A stretch of DNA of 64,000 bases from Tubulanus polymorphus (GCF_964204645.1 NC_134028.1:12815001-12879000); one strand, 5' to 3'. Positions 1 to 9,849 are shown, numbered from the stretch's first letter. The notes: generated by a model from the letters alone, not told the origin. A program made the numbers and translations.

Positions 1-526
1 TCTTCTTGAATTACATATTTATATAAAGGTGCATTATTATTTATCAATTCAAAGTCTAATGGAATTTTATATTTGCTTCCATAAATCTTTTTTATCAAAT
101 TATCTGTGGCACGAGTTACTATTGCGTCATTAGCTCCTGATCTTGATTTATTATGGTTTTCTGATTGGATGCCTTGAAATATCATATTATTTCTTTTTTC
201 TTTAGTTAACCATTAATCTTTATAATATAATGCATAAATAAATTATAATCATCTAATGAGAAAACAGTTTCCGGACCAATCTTTATAGTTAATTTTTTAA
301 TCAAATATCTCCCAACATTATCAACAACATAATTATTATCATGACCAATTACTTTTATATCAGCTGATAAATAAATACTATCGAGGAATCGAGGAATTCT
401 AACATATAAAGTTTCATCAGGATTAATATTAGAAGGATTATGAGTAATTATATGATGAGATCTTTCTGCTTTAATAGCATTAGATATTCTAGAAATCTTA
501 GAAGGACTTATATAACTCCCACTCAC
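1..526 (-). pseudogene. Major capsid protein (double jelly-roll), N-terminal part, frameshifted, runs off left edge
   Basis: This encodes the N-terminal part of the capsid-forming double jelly-roll protein of a Polinton/adintovirus-like element. The 106-residue reading frame starting at 526 has the family's opening pattern: ETLYVRIPRF near residue 38, then NVGRYLIKKLTIK and LDDYNLF. Near 206-212 the frame breaks, and from about 215 to base 1 another minus-strand frame continues the same fold, with MIFQGIQS and later YGSKYKIPLDFEL. The start codon is GTG, sitting where all neighbouring genes have ATG in a TAAATG motif, so the start may be mutated. The next gene upstream in the array begins 40 bases away. 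I am confident of the family because both halves fit it. The break could be real decay or a sequence error. Confidence 0.82.
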
Positions 527-548
527 TTATTTAACAAAAAAATTAATT
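527..548 (-). promoter_or_regulatory. Gene-start motif of the capsid gene (T-run plus TTAAATAA)
   Basis: On the minus strand a T-run followed by GTTAAATAA abuts the capsid start. The final ATG of the shared TAAATG motif is GTG here. Confidence 0.5.
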
Positions 549-566
549 ATTTATTTTTAATCATGT

Positions 567-2009
567 TTACTTGATATTTTTTGATATCATATTTACTAAC
601 CCAAAAATAATAGCACTTACAACTGTAATTAAAAATAAAATAATATGTTCAGCAGCAAAGTTAAGAATATTCCCAGCAGATTTCAATATAAAACCAACAA
701 TTGATGCAATAATTCCTGGTAAAGCTGCAGCAGATTTTTTAGATAGTTCCCATAAATATTTTGCTAATTTCTTTAAACCATCTTTAACTTTATCTTGTAT
801 AGAATTATTACCTGGGGGTTTATCTGGTTTATTGGGAGTAGGGGTAGATTTCAAAGCATTTGATATTGCTAAACCTATTGTTGTAAATAACATAGTTACA
901 GCTGTTAGAATTGAAAGAATTGTTATTCCTTCTAATTTAAATAATAATTTTATTCTATCTTTTAATGATATTTCAGAATTTGGTTTAATCAACAAATCTT
1001 TAAAAATAACTTTTAATCTATTAATATTATAATCATATGATTTTAATAATAATTTAATTTCTTCTTTCTGTACTTCTAAATTATCTTTTAAATTATTAAT
1101 TTCTTCTTCTAATCGTAATTCTTTTTGCCTATATTCTATTTCATCAATTACTTGATGGTCTAAATCAGACTTTAATTGTTCTATTTCTTTATTTTTATCA
1201 GTTTATTCTTTTTCTAAATATCTAATTTTAAAATCTCTTATACTTTTATCATGCGCAAATTTATCAGCTTTATTTCTTATACTAATAATTTCTCTAATTG
1301 CTTTATCAGAAAATATATTTAAATCTTCTAGTTGTTGATCTGTTGCATCAATTAATCCATTCGGTAAAAGTTTTTCAATTGGAACTTTATTTGATTTAAG
1401 TTTACTAGTTTTGGAAGTTATATTCTGTTCAGATGTTGTTTCTGTTTCTGATTTCTTTTTGATTATTTCAAATAATTCATTAATTCTTTGTTTAAATACG
1501 TCTATATCATTATCAGTTAATTCTTGTTTTATAACACCGGTTATTTCATTATTATTACTAATTATTTTAATTCTATCCGGAGGATCTAAATTAATCAAAG
1601 TTGATTTTGTTAATATTTTATTTTTATTATTTTTATAAGTGATGTCAATATAATAATCACCTTTCAAATGATAATTCCATTTACCATTATCTAAAAATTT
1701 TAATTGATTTGCTAAAGGTCCAACGTCTTCATCATTTATGTTAAGTTTAGATTTTTCAATTACACGTTCTAATTTAGATATTTTGTTTAAATTATCTAAA
1801 TCTTTTTTTACTAAACCTGGGTCTAAATTTTCAGGATTTAATTGTGATTCTGCATTTTTAATATAATCAGGCATATTTAAATTATTATTATATCCTGGCT
1901 CATTACCGTCATTAAAACTTGTTTCACTAAAATCAGGTTGTTGTTCATCAGTTATGCCAGGTTCATCAAAAGGATCCATTCCAATATCTTCTCCACCTTC
2001 TACATCCAT
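567..2009 (-). pseudogene. Conserved element protein: acidic N-terminus, coiled coil, C-terminal membrane segments; one in-frame stop
   Basis: One gene of about 480 codons starts at ATG 2009 and is interrupted by a single in-frame TAA at 1203-1205. The frame is otherwise open on both sides of that stop. The N-terminal 270 residues are acidic and Asn/Lys-rich. Directly after the stop comes a Glu/Lys/Leu-rich coiled coil (about 1060-1200), then a hydrophobic segment (ILSILTAVTMLFTTIGLAIS), a Pro-rich linker, an Ala/Gly hydrophobic stretch (AAALPGIIASIVGFIL) and a final membrane helix. I recognise the C-terminal half as like uncharacterised proteins found in related animal-genome elements, but no function is known to me. 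It lies between the capsid gene and the 2026-3335 gene on the same strand, so it may be a virion or membrane component. Confidence 0.72.
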
Positions 2010-2030
2010 TTATATAATAAAAAAATTAAA
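2010..2030 (-). promoter_or_regulatory. Gene-start motif (T-run plus TATTATATAAATG)
   Basis: The minus strand reads AATTTTTTTATTATATAA directly before the ATG at 2009, matching the motif at other starts of this element. Confidence 0.6.
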
Positions 2031-3335
2031 ATTTAAAATATAATATTCCTCCTATAACAATTCCTATACAAGTTAAAGCTAATTTAGTATTTTCATGTAA
2101 TTTATTATCATTATCAGTTTTAATTATATCATGTTGAATATTATCAGTTTTAATATTTTCTGTAGTATTGTAATCTTTTATTTTGGAATCATTATTTAAT
2201 TTAATATTATTAGTTTTAGTTTCTGTTGATTGAATATGTTTTTTATTTTTTTCACCTTCCATTAATTTTGGAGCAGTAATAATCTTTTTATTTATATCAT
2301 TTAATCCAATTGAATTATTTATTGTTGCAGTTTTAATAAGATTATCATAACCAATTATATTTCCCATCTTTAATACTAAATCATTAGAAATAATTAATAG
2401 ATTAGGGCCTATACAATAATTTAATCTTACATGAGATTTATCTAAATAATTTTGATATCTTACAATGTTTTCTGGAATCGATCTATTTTTATCATTATGA
2501 ATTGAATCTTCAAATAATACTTTGAATTGTTTCTGCGCATCTAATGAAGTAATATTATTTCCAACTATTGGTGATCTTGTTTCAACTTGCGCACCTAAAA
2601 TACATATCAAATAAGTTCTAATTGATTGATTCATTCTTTGTATACCAGGTTTTGTAAATCCTTCACTATAAGATTCAATAAAATTAGTCCATCCATTATT
2701 ATTATCAATTCTATAATTATGATAAGCTCCAATTCTATGCATATAATCAATTCTTTTTATTTCATACTGTTCACCAACGCCATGTAATCTACCATGCGCT
2801 CTAAAATCGGAATTGATATTTATATTAAATTCATTACATATTTTATAAAACTTAGATAGATTAATATTATTATCCAATTCTTTAAAATATTTCGATCCAG
2901 GTAAAGGGCATTCTAATTCATTTAATATTATTCTGATTTGAAAATTAGTGTGAAATCTAAATATTGTATGAATGAATTTTAAATCAGAATATTTCAAATT
3001 TTTATCTAAGTTATTCAATGTTCATGCCAACTTACACCACAACCAGTTGTTGCACAATGAACAGCAAAATTTAATTGATTCTGCCAATATTTCATATTAG
3101 ATTTTACTTTATATATATTATATTCATCTCAAGTAAAAGTAACTTCATATGTATTAAATATATTTTCCATTTTAGAAATAAAATAGTTTGTTTCAGTAAC
3201 ATAAATTTCTAAATTAATCAATGAAGGTAAAACTAAATTTTTATATATTATTATGTTACTAAAATCTATTGCTGGAGTATTATATTTATAATATTCATGT
3301 GATTTATTATATTGGAAAGCTTTTGGAAACCCCAT
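2026..3335 (-). pseudogene. Large conserved element protein of unknown function with C-terminal membrane helix; one stop, one frameshift
   Basis: The gene starts at ATG 3335 after the standard promoter motif. An in-frame TGA lies at 3126-3128 and the frame shifts near 3018-3020, after which a 330-codon frame runs to 2026. Recognisable blocks are YWQNQLNFAVHCATTGCGVS just upstream of the frameshift, then RFHTNFQIRIIL, GFTKPGIQRMNQSIRTY and ILGAQVETRS. These blocks match, as far as I recall, an uncharacterised protein family that accompanies this capsid type in animal genomes. The C-terminal 30 residues contain a hydrophobic helix (LALTCIGIVIGGILYF), so it may be anchored in a membrane. Because the conserved blocks span both breaks, I treat the two reading frames as one gene. 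Confidence 0.72.
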
Positions 3336-3354
3336 TTATATAATAAAAAAATTA
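3336..3354 (-). promoter_or_regulatory. Gene-start motif fused to the stop codon of the preceding gene
   Basis: The stop TAA of the upstream gene (3352-3354) forms the first bases of the TAATTTTTTTATTATATAA motif that ends at the ATG at 3335. Confidence 0.6.
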
Positions 3355-3786
3355 ATAATTAACTAATTCTTTTAATAATTTATCTTGTTCTTCAACTGTT
3401 ATATGACCATTTAAACTTATTATATAATCTAGTGTATTCTTTAATTTATTAATTTCTTTTATATTAGTTTTAATTTTTTCTTGATTACTTTTTATATTTA
3501 ATTTTGAACTTATACCAGTTAAAACACTTGAACTTAATCCTAATACACCAATTGATATAGCTAAAGGTGTTAATGGACTGAATATTGCTAGAAATGTTAT
3601 TACAGAACTAATTGTAACCGAACCACTAATAATAAGATAATATATAATTTTACATTTTAAATATTTTTTCTTTTTTATCTAAAAGTCACATTCAAATTCT
3701 AATATTTGTTTTTCTAAATATATTTTTAATTTAGTTTTATTTATATCATGAGGAATAATATCAATACTATCAACTTTATCTTCCAT
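3352..3786 (-). pseudogene. Small membrane/coiled-coil protein with one in-frame TAG
   Basis: A 145-codon frame runs from ATG 3786 to TAA 3352-3354 and is open except for TAG at 3679-3681 (codon 36). Residues after the stop are Lys-rich (IKKKK), followed by two close hydrophobic segments (YYLIISGSVTISSVITFLAI and LTPLAISIGVLGLSSSVL), then a Lys/Asn-rich helical tail ending EEQDKLLKELVNY. The layout of twin hydrophobic hairpin plus charged tail resembles small proteins that occur next to this capsid family elsewhere, but I cannot assign a role. It has the standard gene-start motif (ATTTTTTCTTAATAAATG), which supports the choice of start and that this was once one gene. Confidence 0.65.
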
Positions 3787-3805
3787 TTATTAAGAAAAAA
3801 TATTA
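3787..3805 (-). promoter_or_regulatory. Gene-start motif (T-run plus CTTAATAAATG)
   Basis: The minus strand has a six-T run followed by CTTAATAA immediately before the ATG at 3786. Confidence 0.55.
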
Positions 3806-4228
3806 CTAATTAGTAAATTTATATGCTACAAATATAACAATAACTGTTCCACCTAAAATCCAAATTATTTCATATTTCTGTTGTTCTTTACTTGGGGTAT
3901 AATAATCTGATAATTTAGGTTTGTATAGATGTAATTTTTCTTTATTGGTTACTGCGTTATATAAACTCATGGCATTATCAACTGATTGAAAATCTCTATG
4001 TGAAATCTTCTGATCATATAATTCCTTGTTAATATAATCCATATAGTTTTGCCTCTTTTCTCTATATTCTTCTGCTGCTTTATTATATTTCTCTAATGCT
4101 AAGTTATGTCTTTTTTGTTCTGTTAATGAACCATTCTTATCAATATGCTTAAATAAATAACCACCACCAGTAAATGCTAAAGCGTTAACAATCGCCGATC
4201 CTATAATAGTTATAATTGCAGAAGCCAT
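3806..4228 (-). CDS. Small membrane protein of the viral element, intact
   Basis: This intact 140-codon frame starts at ATG 4228 directly after a TTAAATAA gene-start motif. It has an N-terminal hydrophobic helix (IITIIGSAIVNALAF) ending in a GGGY turn, a Lys/Glu/Tyr-rich helical middle, the pattern KPKLSDYYTPSKEQQKYE near residue 104, and a C-terminal membrane helix (IIWILGGTVIVIFVAYKF). I recall similar uncharacterised proteins beside this capsid family in cnidarian genomes. Two membrane helices with a soluble linker suggest a virion or host-membrane protein, which is inference. It is one of the few genes of this element without a break. Confidence 0.75.
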   Translation of the reverse strand: MASAIITIIGSAIVNALAFTGGGYLFKHIDKNGSLTEQKRHNLALEKYNKAAEEYREKRQNYMDYINKELYDQKISHRDFQSVDNAMSLYNAVTNKEKLHLYKPKLSDYYTPSKEQQKYEIIWILGGTVIVIFVAYKFTN

Positions 4229-4248
4229 TTATTTAACAAAAAAAATTA
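4229..4248 (-). promoter_or_regulatory. Gene-start motif (T-run plus GTTAAATAAATG)
   Basis: An eight-T run and GTTAAATAA precede the ATG at 4228 on the minus strand. Confidence 0.6.
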
Positions 4249-4253
4249 TGCAT

Positions 4254-4475
4254 TTATATGGGAGGAATATATTTTTGTTTTTCTAAATAATCAATAGTTA
4301 AATTAGATAAAGTAACTGCTAATGTTAATTTTAAAATATCATTTATATCAAATCTATCAACATTAACACTTCCCATTTTGAATACTTTTTTTAATACCAT
4401 TGAATAACCAACAGTTCCAACTGATAGTAATGCGCCATTATATAATCCAGTTATTATCCACTTATTATCACTCAT
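4254..4475 (-). CDS. Small hydrophobic protein, intact
   Basis: This is a 73-codon frame from ATG 4475. It contains one clear hydrophobic stretch (ALLSVGTVGYSMVL), a short charged loop and a second weakly hydrophobic helix (ILKLTLAVTLSNLTIDYL), ending QKYIPPI. The gene-start motif GATTAATAAATG is present. I do not recognise it with certainty. Its size, two hydrophobic helices and position in the capsid-gene array suggest a minor membrane or virion protein. Confidence 0.6.
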   Translation of the reverse strand: MSDNKWIITGLYNGALLSVGTVGYSMVLKKVFKMGSVNVDRFDINDILKLTLAVTLSNLTIDYLEKQKYIPPI

Positions 4476-4492
4476 TTATTAATCAAAAAAAT
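4476..4492 (-). promoter_or_regulatory. Gene-start motif (T-run plus GATTAATAAATG)
   Basis: TAATTTTTTTGATTAATAA precedes the ATG at 4475. The T-run begins three to four bases after the TAG stop of the upstream gene. Confidence 0.55.
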
Positions 4493-4832
4493 TACTATCT
4501 TCAAAATATTTAGTTATCTTAGTGATGATTATTTCAACATTTATTTCATTACTAGTTTCATTTGTATATATTTCAATTATTATTTTTTTAATATCATCGA
4601 TGATAAAATCTTCATCTAATTCATAAAATCTTAAAGATTCTCTAATTAAATTAGTAATCTTTTCTACATTAAAAGTTTCTTTATCTATTGTTTTTTCATA
4701 CTTAAATGTTGTTTCATTAGAAAATGCAATATTTTTGATTTGTGTAATTACATCATTAATGTTAAATTTCATTTCTTTCTCACGTTTAAAATCAAATCCA
4801 AAACATATACTCGGTCCAACAGTTATATTCAT
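4479..4832 (-). CDS. Small acidic protein of unknown function, intact
   Basis: A 117-codon frame starts at ATG 4832 right after the CATTATATAAATG motif. A second in-frame Met at residue 21 could also serve as start, but the promoter motif favours the first. The protein is soluble in appearance, rich in Ile, Asn, Glu and Lys, and probably helical (for example IIDDIKKIIIEIYTNE). No catalytic or metal-binding motif is visible and I do not recognise the family. It is transcribed with its neighbours, with only about 16 bases between genes. Confidence 0.6.
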   Translation of the reverse strand: MNITVGPSICFGFDFKREKEMKFNINDVITQIKNIAFSNETTFKYEKTIDKETFNVEKITNLIRESLRFYELDEDFIIDDIKKIIIEIYTNETSNEINVEIIITKITKYFEDSNFFD

Positions 4833-4851
4833 TTATATAATGAAAAAATTA
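4833..4851 (-). promoter_or_regulatory. Gene-start motif fused to the upstream stop codon
   Basis: The stop TAA of the penton-like gene (4849-4851) forms the start of TAATTTTTTCATTATATAA, which abuts the ATG at 4832. Confidence 0.6.
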
Positions 4852-5634
4852 CTCTCTACATCTTATAACTAATTCATATATCACAGGAAAGTTATTCAAA
4901 TCAATTAAATATCCATTATGATTTCTTATTTCTAATTTAAAATTATTGAAATGTGGAATACAAGGTTTAAAATCACATTCAGCTAAATTATAATTTATTT
5001 GCGTTCCAAATTGTTTAACATTCTTCAATGGTAAAATGTTTAATATACTAGAATTACAAGTTATATCTTTAGTTGCTTCAAATGTTTTTGTTGGGTCAAT
5101 CAAATTGCAATAAATATAAAAATGCGTAAAAGGTATTAAATTTGATATACCGTATATGTTTCCAACAATATGTTTATCTGGAGGAATTCCTAACAGTTTA
5201 GCAAAAGGTTTTTTTACCACGTAAGCATGTCTTCTTATCATAAATAAAACAGGTTTATAATACTCATCATCAAACTTTACTTTAATTTTATTAGAGCTCT
5301 CACTTTTTATGAATTTAATATTAAATTTAGAATCACTACCTAACATAATCCGAGCTTTTCTATTAATTTCTTGCTCTAATGTTTCTAAATTATATAATCC
5401 TGGTGTAATCATAAGTTGAAAATTTTTATTTCTAAGTTTATCAAGAATAAAAAAGCTATGTTCATCAGTTTTATCCGATATATTGTAAAATGAGTTACAT
5501 AAACTTATATTTACTAATTTTAAATCTACACAATTCTTAAATTCTATATCTAATTGAACTAGTAAATTATGTGATTTATAATTTGTAAGTTTTCTAGAAT
5601 CAACAAATATTCTGTATTCTTTTAATTCTACCAT
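4849..5634 (-). CDS. Penton-like minor capsid protein (probable jelly-roll)
   Basis: This intact 261-codon frame starts at ATG 5634. Its pattern fits minor capsid (penton) proteins of Polinton/adintovirus-like elements: an early FYNIS near residue 50, the ITPGLYNLETLEQEINRKA segment near residue 76, a central AKLLGIPPD, then HFYIYCNLID near residue 170 and a C-terminal NFKLEIRNHNGYLIDLNNF near residue 233. The family forms pentamers at capsid vertices, which for this copy is inference. It is the first gene of the leftward cluster that also holds the capsid gene. Its first seven codons are identical in DNA to those at 15996. Confidence 0.66.
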   Translation of the reverse strand: MVELKEYRIFVDSRKLTNYKSHNLLVQLDIEFKNCVDLKLVNISLCNSFYNISDKTDEHSFFILDKLRNKNFQLMITPGLYNLETLEQEINRKARIMLGSDSKFNIKFIKSESSNKIKVKFDDEYYKPVLFMIRRHAYVVKKPFAKLLGIPPDKHIVGNIYGISNLIPFTHFYIYCNLIDPTKTFEATKDITCNSSILNILPLKNVKQFGTQINYNLAECDFKPCIPHFNNFKLEIRNHNGYLIDLNNFPVIYELVIRCRE

Positions 5635-5702
5635 TATTTATAACATAAAAAAATTACCGCTCATCACTAAAAATTAATTTTAATAAAATTTTCCCTTAAT
5701 AA
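5635..5702. promoter_or_regulatory. Short divergent promoter region between penton-like and zinc-finger genes
   Basis: Sixty-eight bases separate two divergent ATGs. Leftwards the motif reads AATTTTTTTATGTTATAAATAATG and rightwards ATTTTCCCTTAATAAATG. Both are variants of the element's gene-start motif, so the interval probably serves both directions. Confidence 0.6.
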
Positions 5703-6225
5703 ATGGATGAGAAGATACCATGTGAAATTTGTGGTGAACTTCTAAGAAAAAGTAATATGGCTTGACATATGAAAAAACATGATGTAAATTATAAACCCCC
5801 TAAACTAAACTGTCCAAAATGTAATAAATTATTCTCAAGAAATTATGTTAAAAAACATTCAGAGAAGTGTAAAATTAATGGCGCAACGGCTAATGTTGAT
5901 AGTAATGAAAGTAATAGTAATTCTGCTGAAGTTGAACCTGAAGTTATTTGGAAAAGACCTTTCTTATTCTATGATAAGGATAATATAAAAGATCATTTCT
6001 GTGAGCCTTGTCGAATGAAATATAACCCTGAAAATATAGAAGATTGGGAGAATCATCAATTTCGTAAAGCACATATAGATAAAATTTCTAATAAATTTGA
6101 AACTGAATTCAATGAAAGAAAAAATAATTTATTAGAAAAAATAAAATATGAGAAAACGTTACCAGATAATAAAGAAACAGTTAGAAAAACAATATAATGA
6201 ATTAACAAGAAAAACATATTATTAG
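5703..6225 (+). pseudogene. C2H2-type zinc-finger protein of the element; one in-frame TGA and one frameshift
   Basis: The gene opens at ATG 5703 behind CCCTTAATAAATG. The first finger, CEICGE at codons 7-12 followed by HMKKH at codons 22-26, is cut by TGA at 5763-5765, at codon 21 just before the first zinc-binding His. A second finger (CPKCNKLFSRNYVKKHSEKC) and a third Cys-Cys-His-His-like unit (FCEPCRMKYNPENIEDWENH) follow. The continuous frame ends at 6197, but near 6165-6175 a shifted frame takes over with better coding character and stops at TAG 6223-6225, exactly where host-like DNA begins. It may bind nucleic acid, for example as a transcription regulator. Whether it was once fused to the zinc-ribbon gene at 8609 cannot be decided here. 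Confidence 0.65.
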
Positions 6226-8600
6226 GCCAGCCGTAGGCTGAGCCTATTACTTTACAAATGGAGCGAATTTAAATGACATGGTTTCCACACAAAAGGCTCT
6301 TTTGCTTGCCAAGTGAGGGCATATTCGAACAAATCACGTATTTAAGCGTAATCCATTCTCGGAATCGTAGCGAGCAGAATTTTGAAATAGGGTCTCATAA
6401 AAATGTTTTCTGCATTTTTCACGAAAGTTAAATCGGGAAAATTTCAATTTTTATCAGCCAATCAGGAAGTTGTGTCTTCCCTGTGATTGGTTTATCTGAA
6501 AATATCAGCAGCTGTTCACGTGAATTATCGCGATTTCATTACTGGCGCTTTTGTGCATGACTTCATGTATCAACACGCGACAATACTTCCGCGTTCGCTA
6601 CGTGTTCGCTGATTGGCCCATTTACTGGGAAATTCCACAGAAGCCTAATGTGGTTTGTTACAAGCGCTGTGATTGGTTCGACCCGATTCTGGCATGGCTT
6701 TAGCTTAGTGGGTTCGAATCCCTTGACGGGTGAAGATGATGGATCCTATCAATATCTATTGAAACTAATAAGTTTCCCGGTTGGGCAGCCGCGGATATCT
6801 ACCGGAAGTATTCCGGTTCGATATTTCGAGGTTTCTTTGAATTTTGGAGTGATATTGAAATCCGGTAAATACCAGCGGTAGATTGTGAAAACCCATTGCA
6901 TGATATTTGTATTACTTAATCAACGAAAAGCGTCGGGGCCGCGCCAGGAGTTTTCGTGATTCAAGTAGCGCAATAGCCTACTTCTTCGTGTTCGTCCACC
7001 TCAATTTTCACTCCGCCGATCTCTGACACGGCTCTGTCCCCGTCGGCGCTGTGATTGCACATTCGTACCACCAAAATTTTTTATTTCTATATCAGGGAGG
7101 TCTGGAGAATAAAAAAGTCAAAATTTGGATATCACATAGGCCTGATTTCATCGAATAAGTCGACCATGGTCGTTCCGTTTCCGTACTTATTACCACCTAA
7201 AACCGTCTGAACAATTTTGTCACAACCAACATTTCGTTTACAGAAATCAGGTGTTCACGTGAACCCGCGGTATCGTCTACTGTTTTACTTCCTGGTTTTA
7301 TTTTAAGATTTAAAATTGTATTTACAAGATCGATTTCTATGAAATCTTTAGTTGATTTGGTGTTTGGGAGGAATTTTTATTTGCTCTACAGAAAATTCAT
7401 CCTTGACAATTGCGCAAGGTTCGCGAAAAAAAAGGTTTTACCAAATCGGGTGTATGACCTTGATATGCTAATTAGCCATGTGCCCGAATTGCAAATTCAA
7501 TCAAATTTTATTCTGCCAAAAAATGTTAAATACAATTCGCTTTCCGAGAGTTAATGGTATGCTGCATGGAACAAAGTTGTTTTGAGATGGGTCTTGAAGC
7601 TATTTAGGTCGAGAGATAACCATCTAGATAGTTCGTGAGAGTTCCAAAGTTTTGAAGACGCTTCAAGGTAATGTCTTGATATTTGGTTTATACGTGTATC
7701 TATCCTAGACACATCTTCAGGCCAAAAACTGGCCCTGTCAGATTCAAGATGGCGCCAAAATCAGCACTTTTTACACATTTTTGAAGTTTTCGAGGGAAAT
7801 TTTGAAGACACTTTTATCAATAACCTTGATCATTCGTATATATTTATATCCCCCGAGGGCCCATCGGCATGAGAAAAATTGGGTCGATCGGACTCAAGAT
7901 GGCCGTACTGTAACCTTTTTTGTTCCCAAAAATGTCAATTTTGGCCTGAATTCTGAGTACTGTAGCTTTCTAATGGTGTGCCATGTTTCATTGCAATTTG
8001 TAATGGGTATTCTTTGGAAAGGGATCTTTTATATCCGAGAGGGTATTTTTGACCAGGCAATTATGACGCACTTGCTGGCCATCTTGGGGTCATCAGTACT
8101 CATTCGTAGGTGGAAAAAAAGTTTTTCCACATCATAATTGATACTTAAGCATATTTTGCTACTATAATCAATTGGAAAGTTGTAGCTCATGACATGTTCT
8201 ATGATCGAGATGAGTTTCAAGCTCATTGGTTTTTGTTTATGGCCACCAGGGGGCGTTGAACAATACAATAACTTAGTATTTCTATATTACATTCATACCT
8301 ATGCATATTTTGCTACCACAATCAATCGGAAAGTTGTAGCTCATGACATGGTCTATGATCTTGGTGAGTTTCAAGCTCATTGGTTTTTGTATATGGCCAC
8401 CAGGGGCGTTGAACAATACAATAACTTAGTATTTCTATATTACATTCGTTCCTGCTGTCTGTGTTAACACACGATTTTACTATGTAAATGATATTGAGCA
8501 GGGAGTGTATATTGATAAATATAACCCACAGATTACATCATTTATAAAAAGCAAATCTGACAGGCTGGCCATTGTGCCCCTTGGGGCTCTTGTTGTAAAT
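6226..8600. mobile_element. Block of host-type repeats inserted into the viral element
   Basis: At 6226 the AT-rich viral sequence switches abruptly to a more balanced composition and switches back near 8600. The block contains pieces of a dispersed family that recurs at 28 kb, 31 kb and 60 kb, from about 7630. It also holds two tandem copies of a unit of about 154 bases with the CCACCAGGGG box (8190-8430). Near 6711 there is an exact Pol III B-box (GGTTCGAATCC). The last 150 bases (8463-8600) have an open frame ending at TGA, which could be the 3' end of a LINE. Inner boundaries between different repeats are not resolved. Confidence 0.55.
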
Positions 8601-8608
8601 ATCATAAA

Positions 8609-9397
8609 TTGATTATTACAACAAGTAATTCAAATCTACATAATAGAACAATAAAACATAAAGAAAACGTAAGAAAATACCAGGAGCTTAATGAAGATCT
8701 ATTACCAATAAATTATAAACAAAAATGCCCACAATGTAATTACGCGACCTTAAGACAAGAAGGTACTGTGTTATTTTGTGTTGATTGTGGATGGCAAAAG
8801 AATTTATGGGGTGAAGAAAAAACTAGAAATTTTCTCATAGATCCAAAATTAAATTATCTAGATGAAATTTTTAAAATATTTTCTATAAAAGATCATACAC
8901 CAGAATATATGCAATGGCTTGAAAAAATGAAAATAATAGAAAATAAAAATGGTGAAATAACTAAAAAAGATATTATAAAAACAATTATTCCGTCAACATT
9001 TAACACAAAACAAAAGAAAATGTATTTATATTTATTATTTAACGATTATTATGAAAAACCTAAATTAACAGAAGAAGATATGGAAAATATAAAAAAAATA
9101 TTCAAACAAATATTAATGTATCATTTGGAAAATAGAATAACAGATTCAATTAATTATGAATTCTTTTTAAATAAGATTGTAAATTATTTAAACATAGATA
9201 TTATAATTCCATTTGACGAATTAACAAACGAAAAGAAACAAAGGGAGCGAGATGAAATGTGGCGCAAGATAGAACTTTATTTAAATAAGAAAAATGAAAT
9301 GGAAGAAGAACCTAAACAAATTATACAAGAACAATTAAATGAAAATGAAGAAGCCAATAGTGATTTCGATTATGATGATATTGATTTTATGTTTTAA
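8609..9397 (+). CDS. Zinc-ribbon protein, possible VLTF3-like late transcription factor
   Basis: This is a 262-codon frame opened at TTG 8609. Just before it the sequence is TAAATTG, which looks like the element's TAAATG start motif with one extra T, so the true start may be damaged. Residues 39-61 form a zinc ribbon (CPQC then CVDCG). A helical, Lys/Glu/Tyr-rich region follows, and the C-terminus is strongly acidic (SDFDYDDIDF). An N-terminal CxxC-CxxC ribbon followed by an all-helical body is the layout of poxvirus VLTF3-type late transcription factors, but the typical central motif is not obvious, so this is a guess. It points tail-to-tail into the polymerase gene, and the two stop codons overlap in one TTAA. 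Confidence 0.5.
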   Translation: MIITTSNSNLHNRTIKHKENVRKYQELNEDLLPINYKQKCPQCNYATLRQEGTVLFCVDCGWQKNLWGEEKTRNFLIDPKLNYLDEIFKIFSIKDHTPEYMQWLEKMKIIENKNGEITKKDIIKTIIPSTFNTKQKKMYLYLLFNDYYEKPKLTEEDMENIKKIFKQILMYHLENRITDSINYEFFLNKIVNYLNIDIIIPFDELTNEKKQRERDEMWRKIELYLNKKNEMEEEPKQIIQEQLNENEEANSDFDYDDIDFMF

Positions 9398-9849
9398 TGA
9401 CCATAAGGTAATGTTTTTATACCATCATCTGAAATATGTCTTTTATCATCAAATGGATTTAAACTAGTTTTTTCAACTTCATTAATGTACATCTCATGAT
9501 CTTCTGATCTTAAACAATTCATTTTGTGTTTCATTACAATTGAGTTATATAAACACTTTATATAATCTTGAAATTCTATATGTTTATCAACCACATGTTT
9601 TGTTATTCCTTTTAACTTTTTAGCTTCATGATCTTTTGTTCTGTAACTATACATTTTACTTCTTATCCCAACAAATTCAATCATTTCATCACCCCCTAAT
9701 TCATCTTTAAACTTACCAGGAATCTTTTTATTATCATTGCTAAATAGTTCATGATCTTTGGGATAATTGCTAAAATCAAAATGATGTTTTAATGTTTTTA
9801 AGTCTTTTGTTATATCATTTGTCTTGATTTTTAGTATGTAGGCGTCGGT

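Noticed and set aside
571-1032. Open plus-strand frame of about 150 codons opposite the coiled-coil/membrane gene
   Set aside because: It is the mirror of the membrane-helix part of the minus-strand gene, which has the start motif and recognisable family blocks.
7781-8467. Several plus- and minus-strand frames in the repeat block
   Set aside because: They lie in dispersed repeats and recur in altered form at 28 kb and 31 kb without conserved protein motifs.
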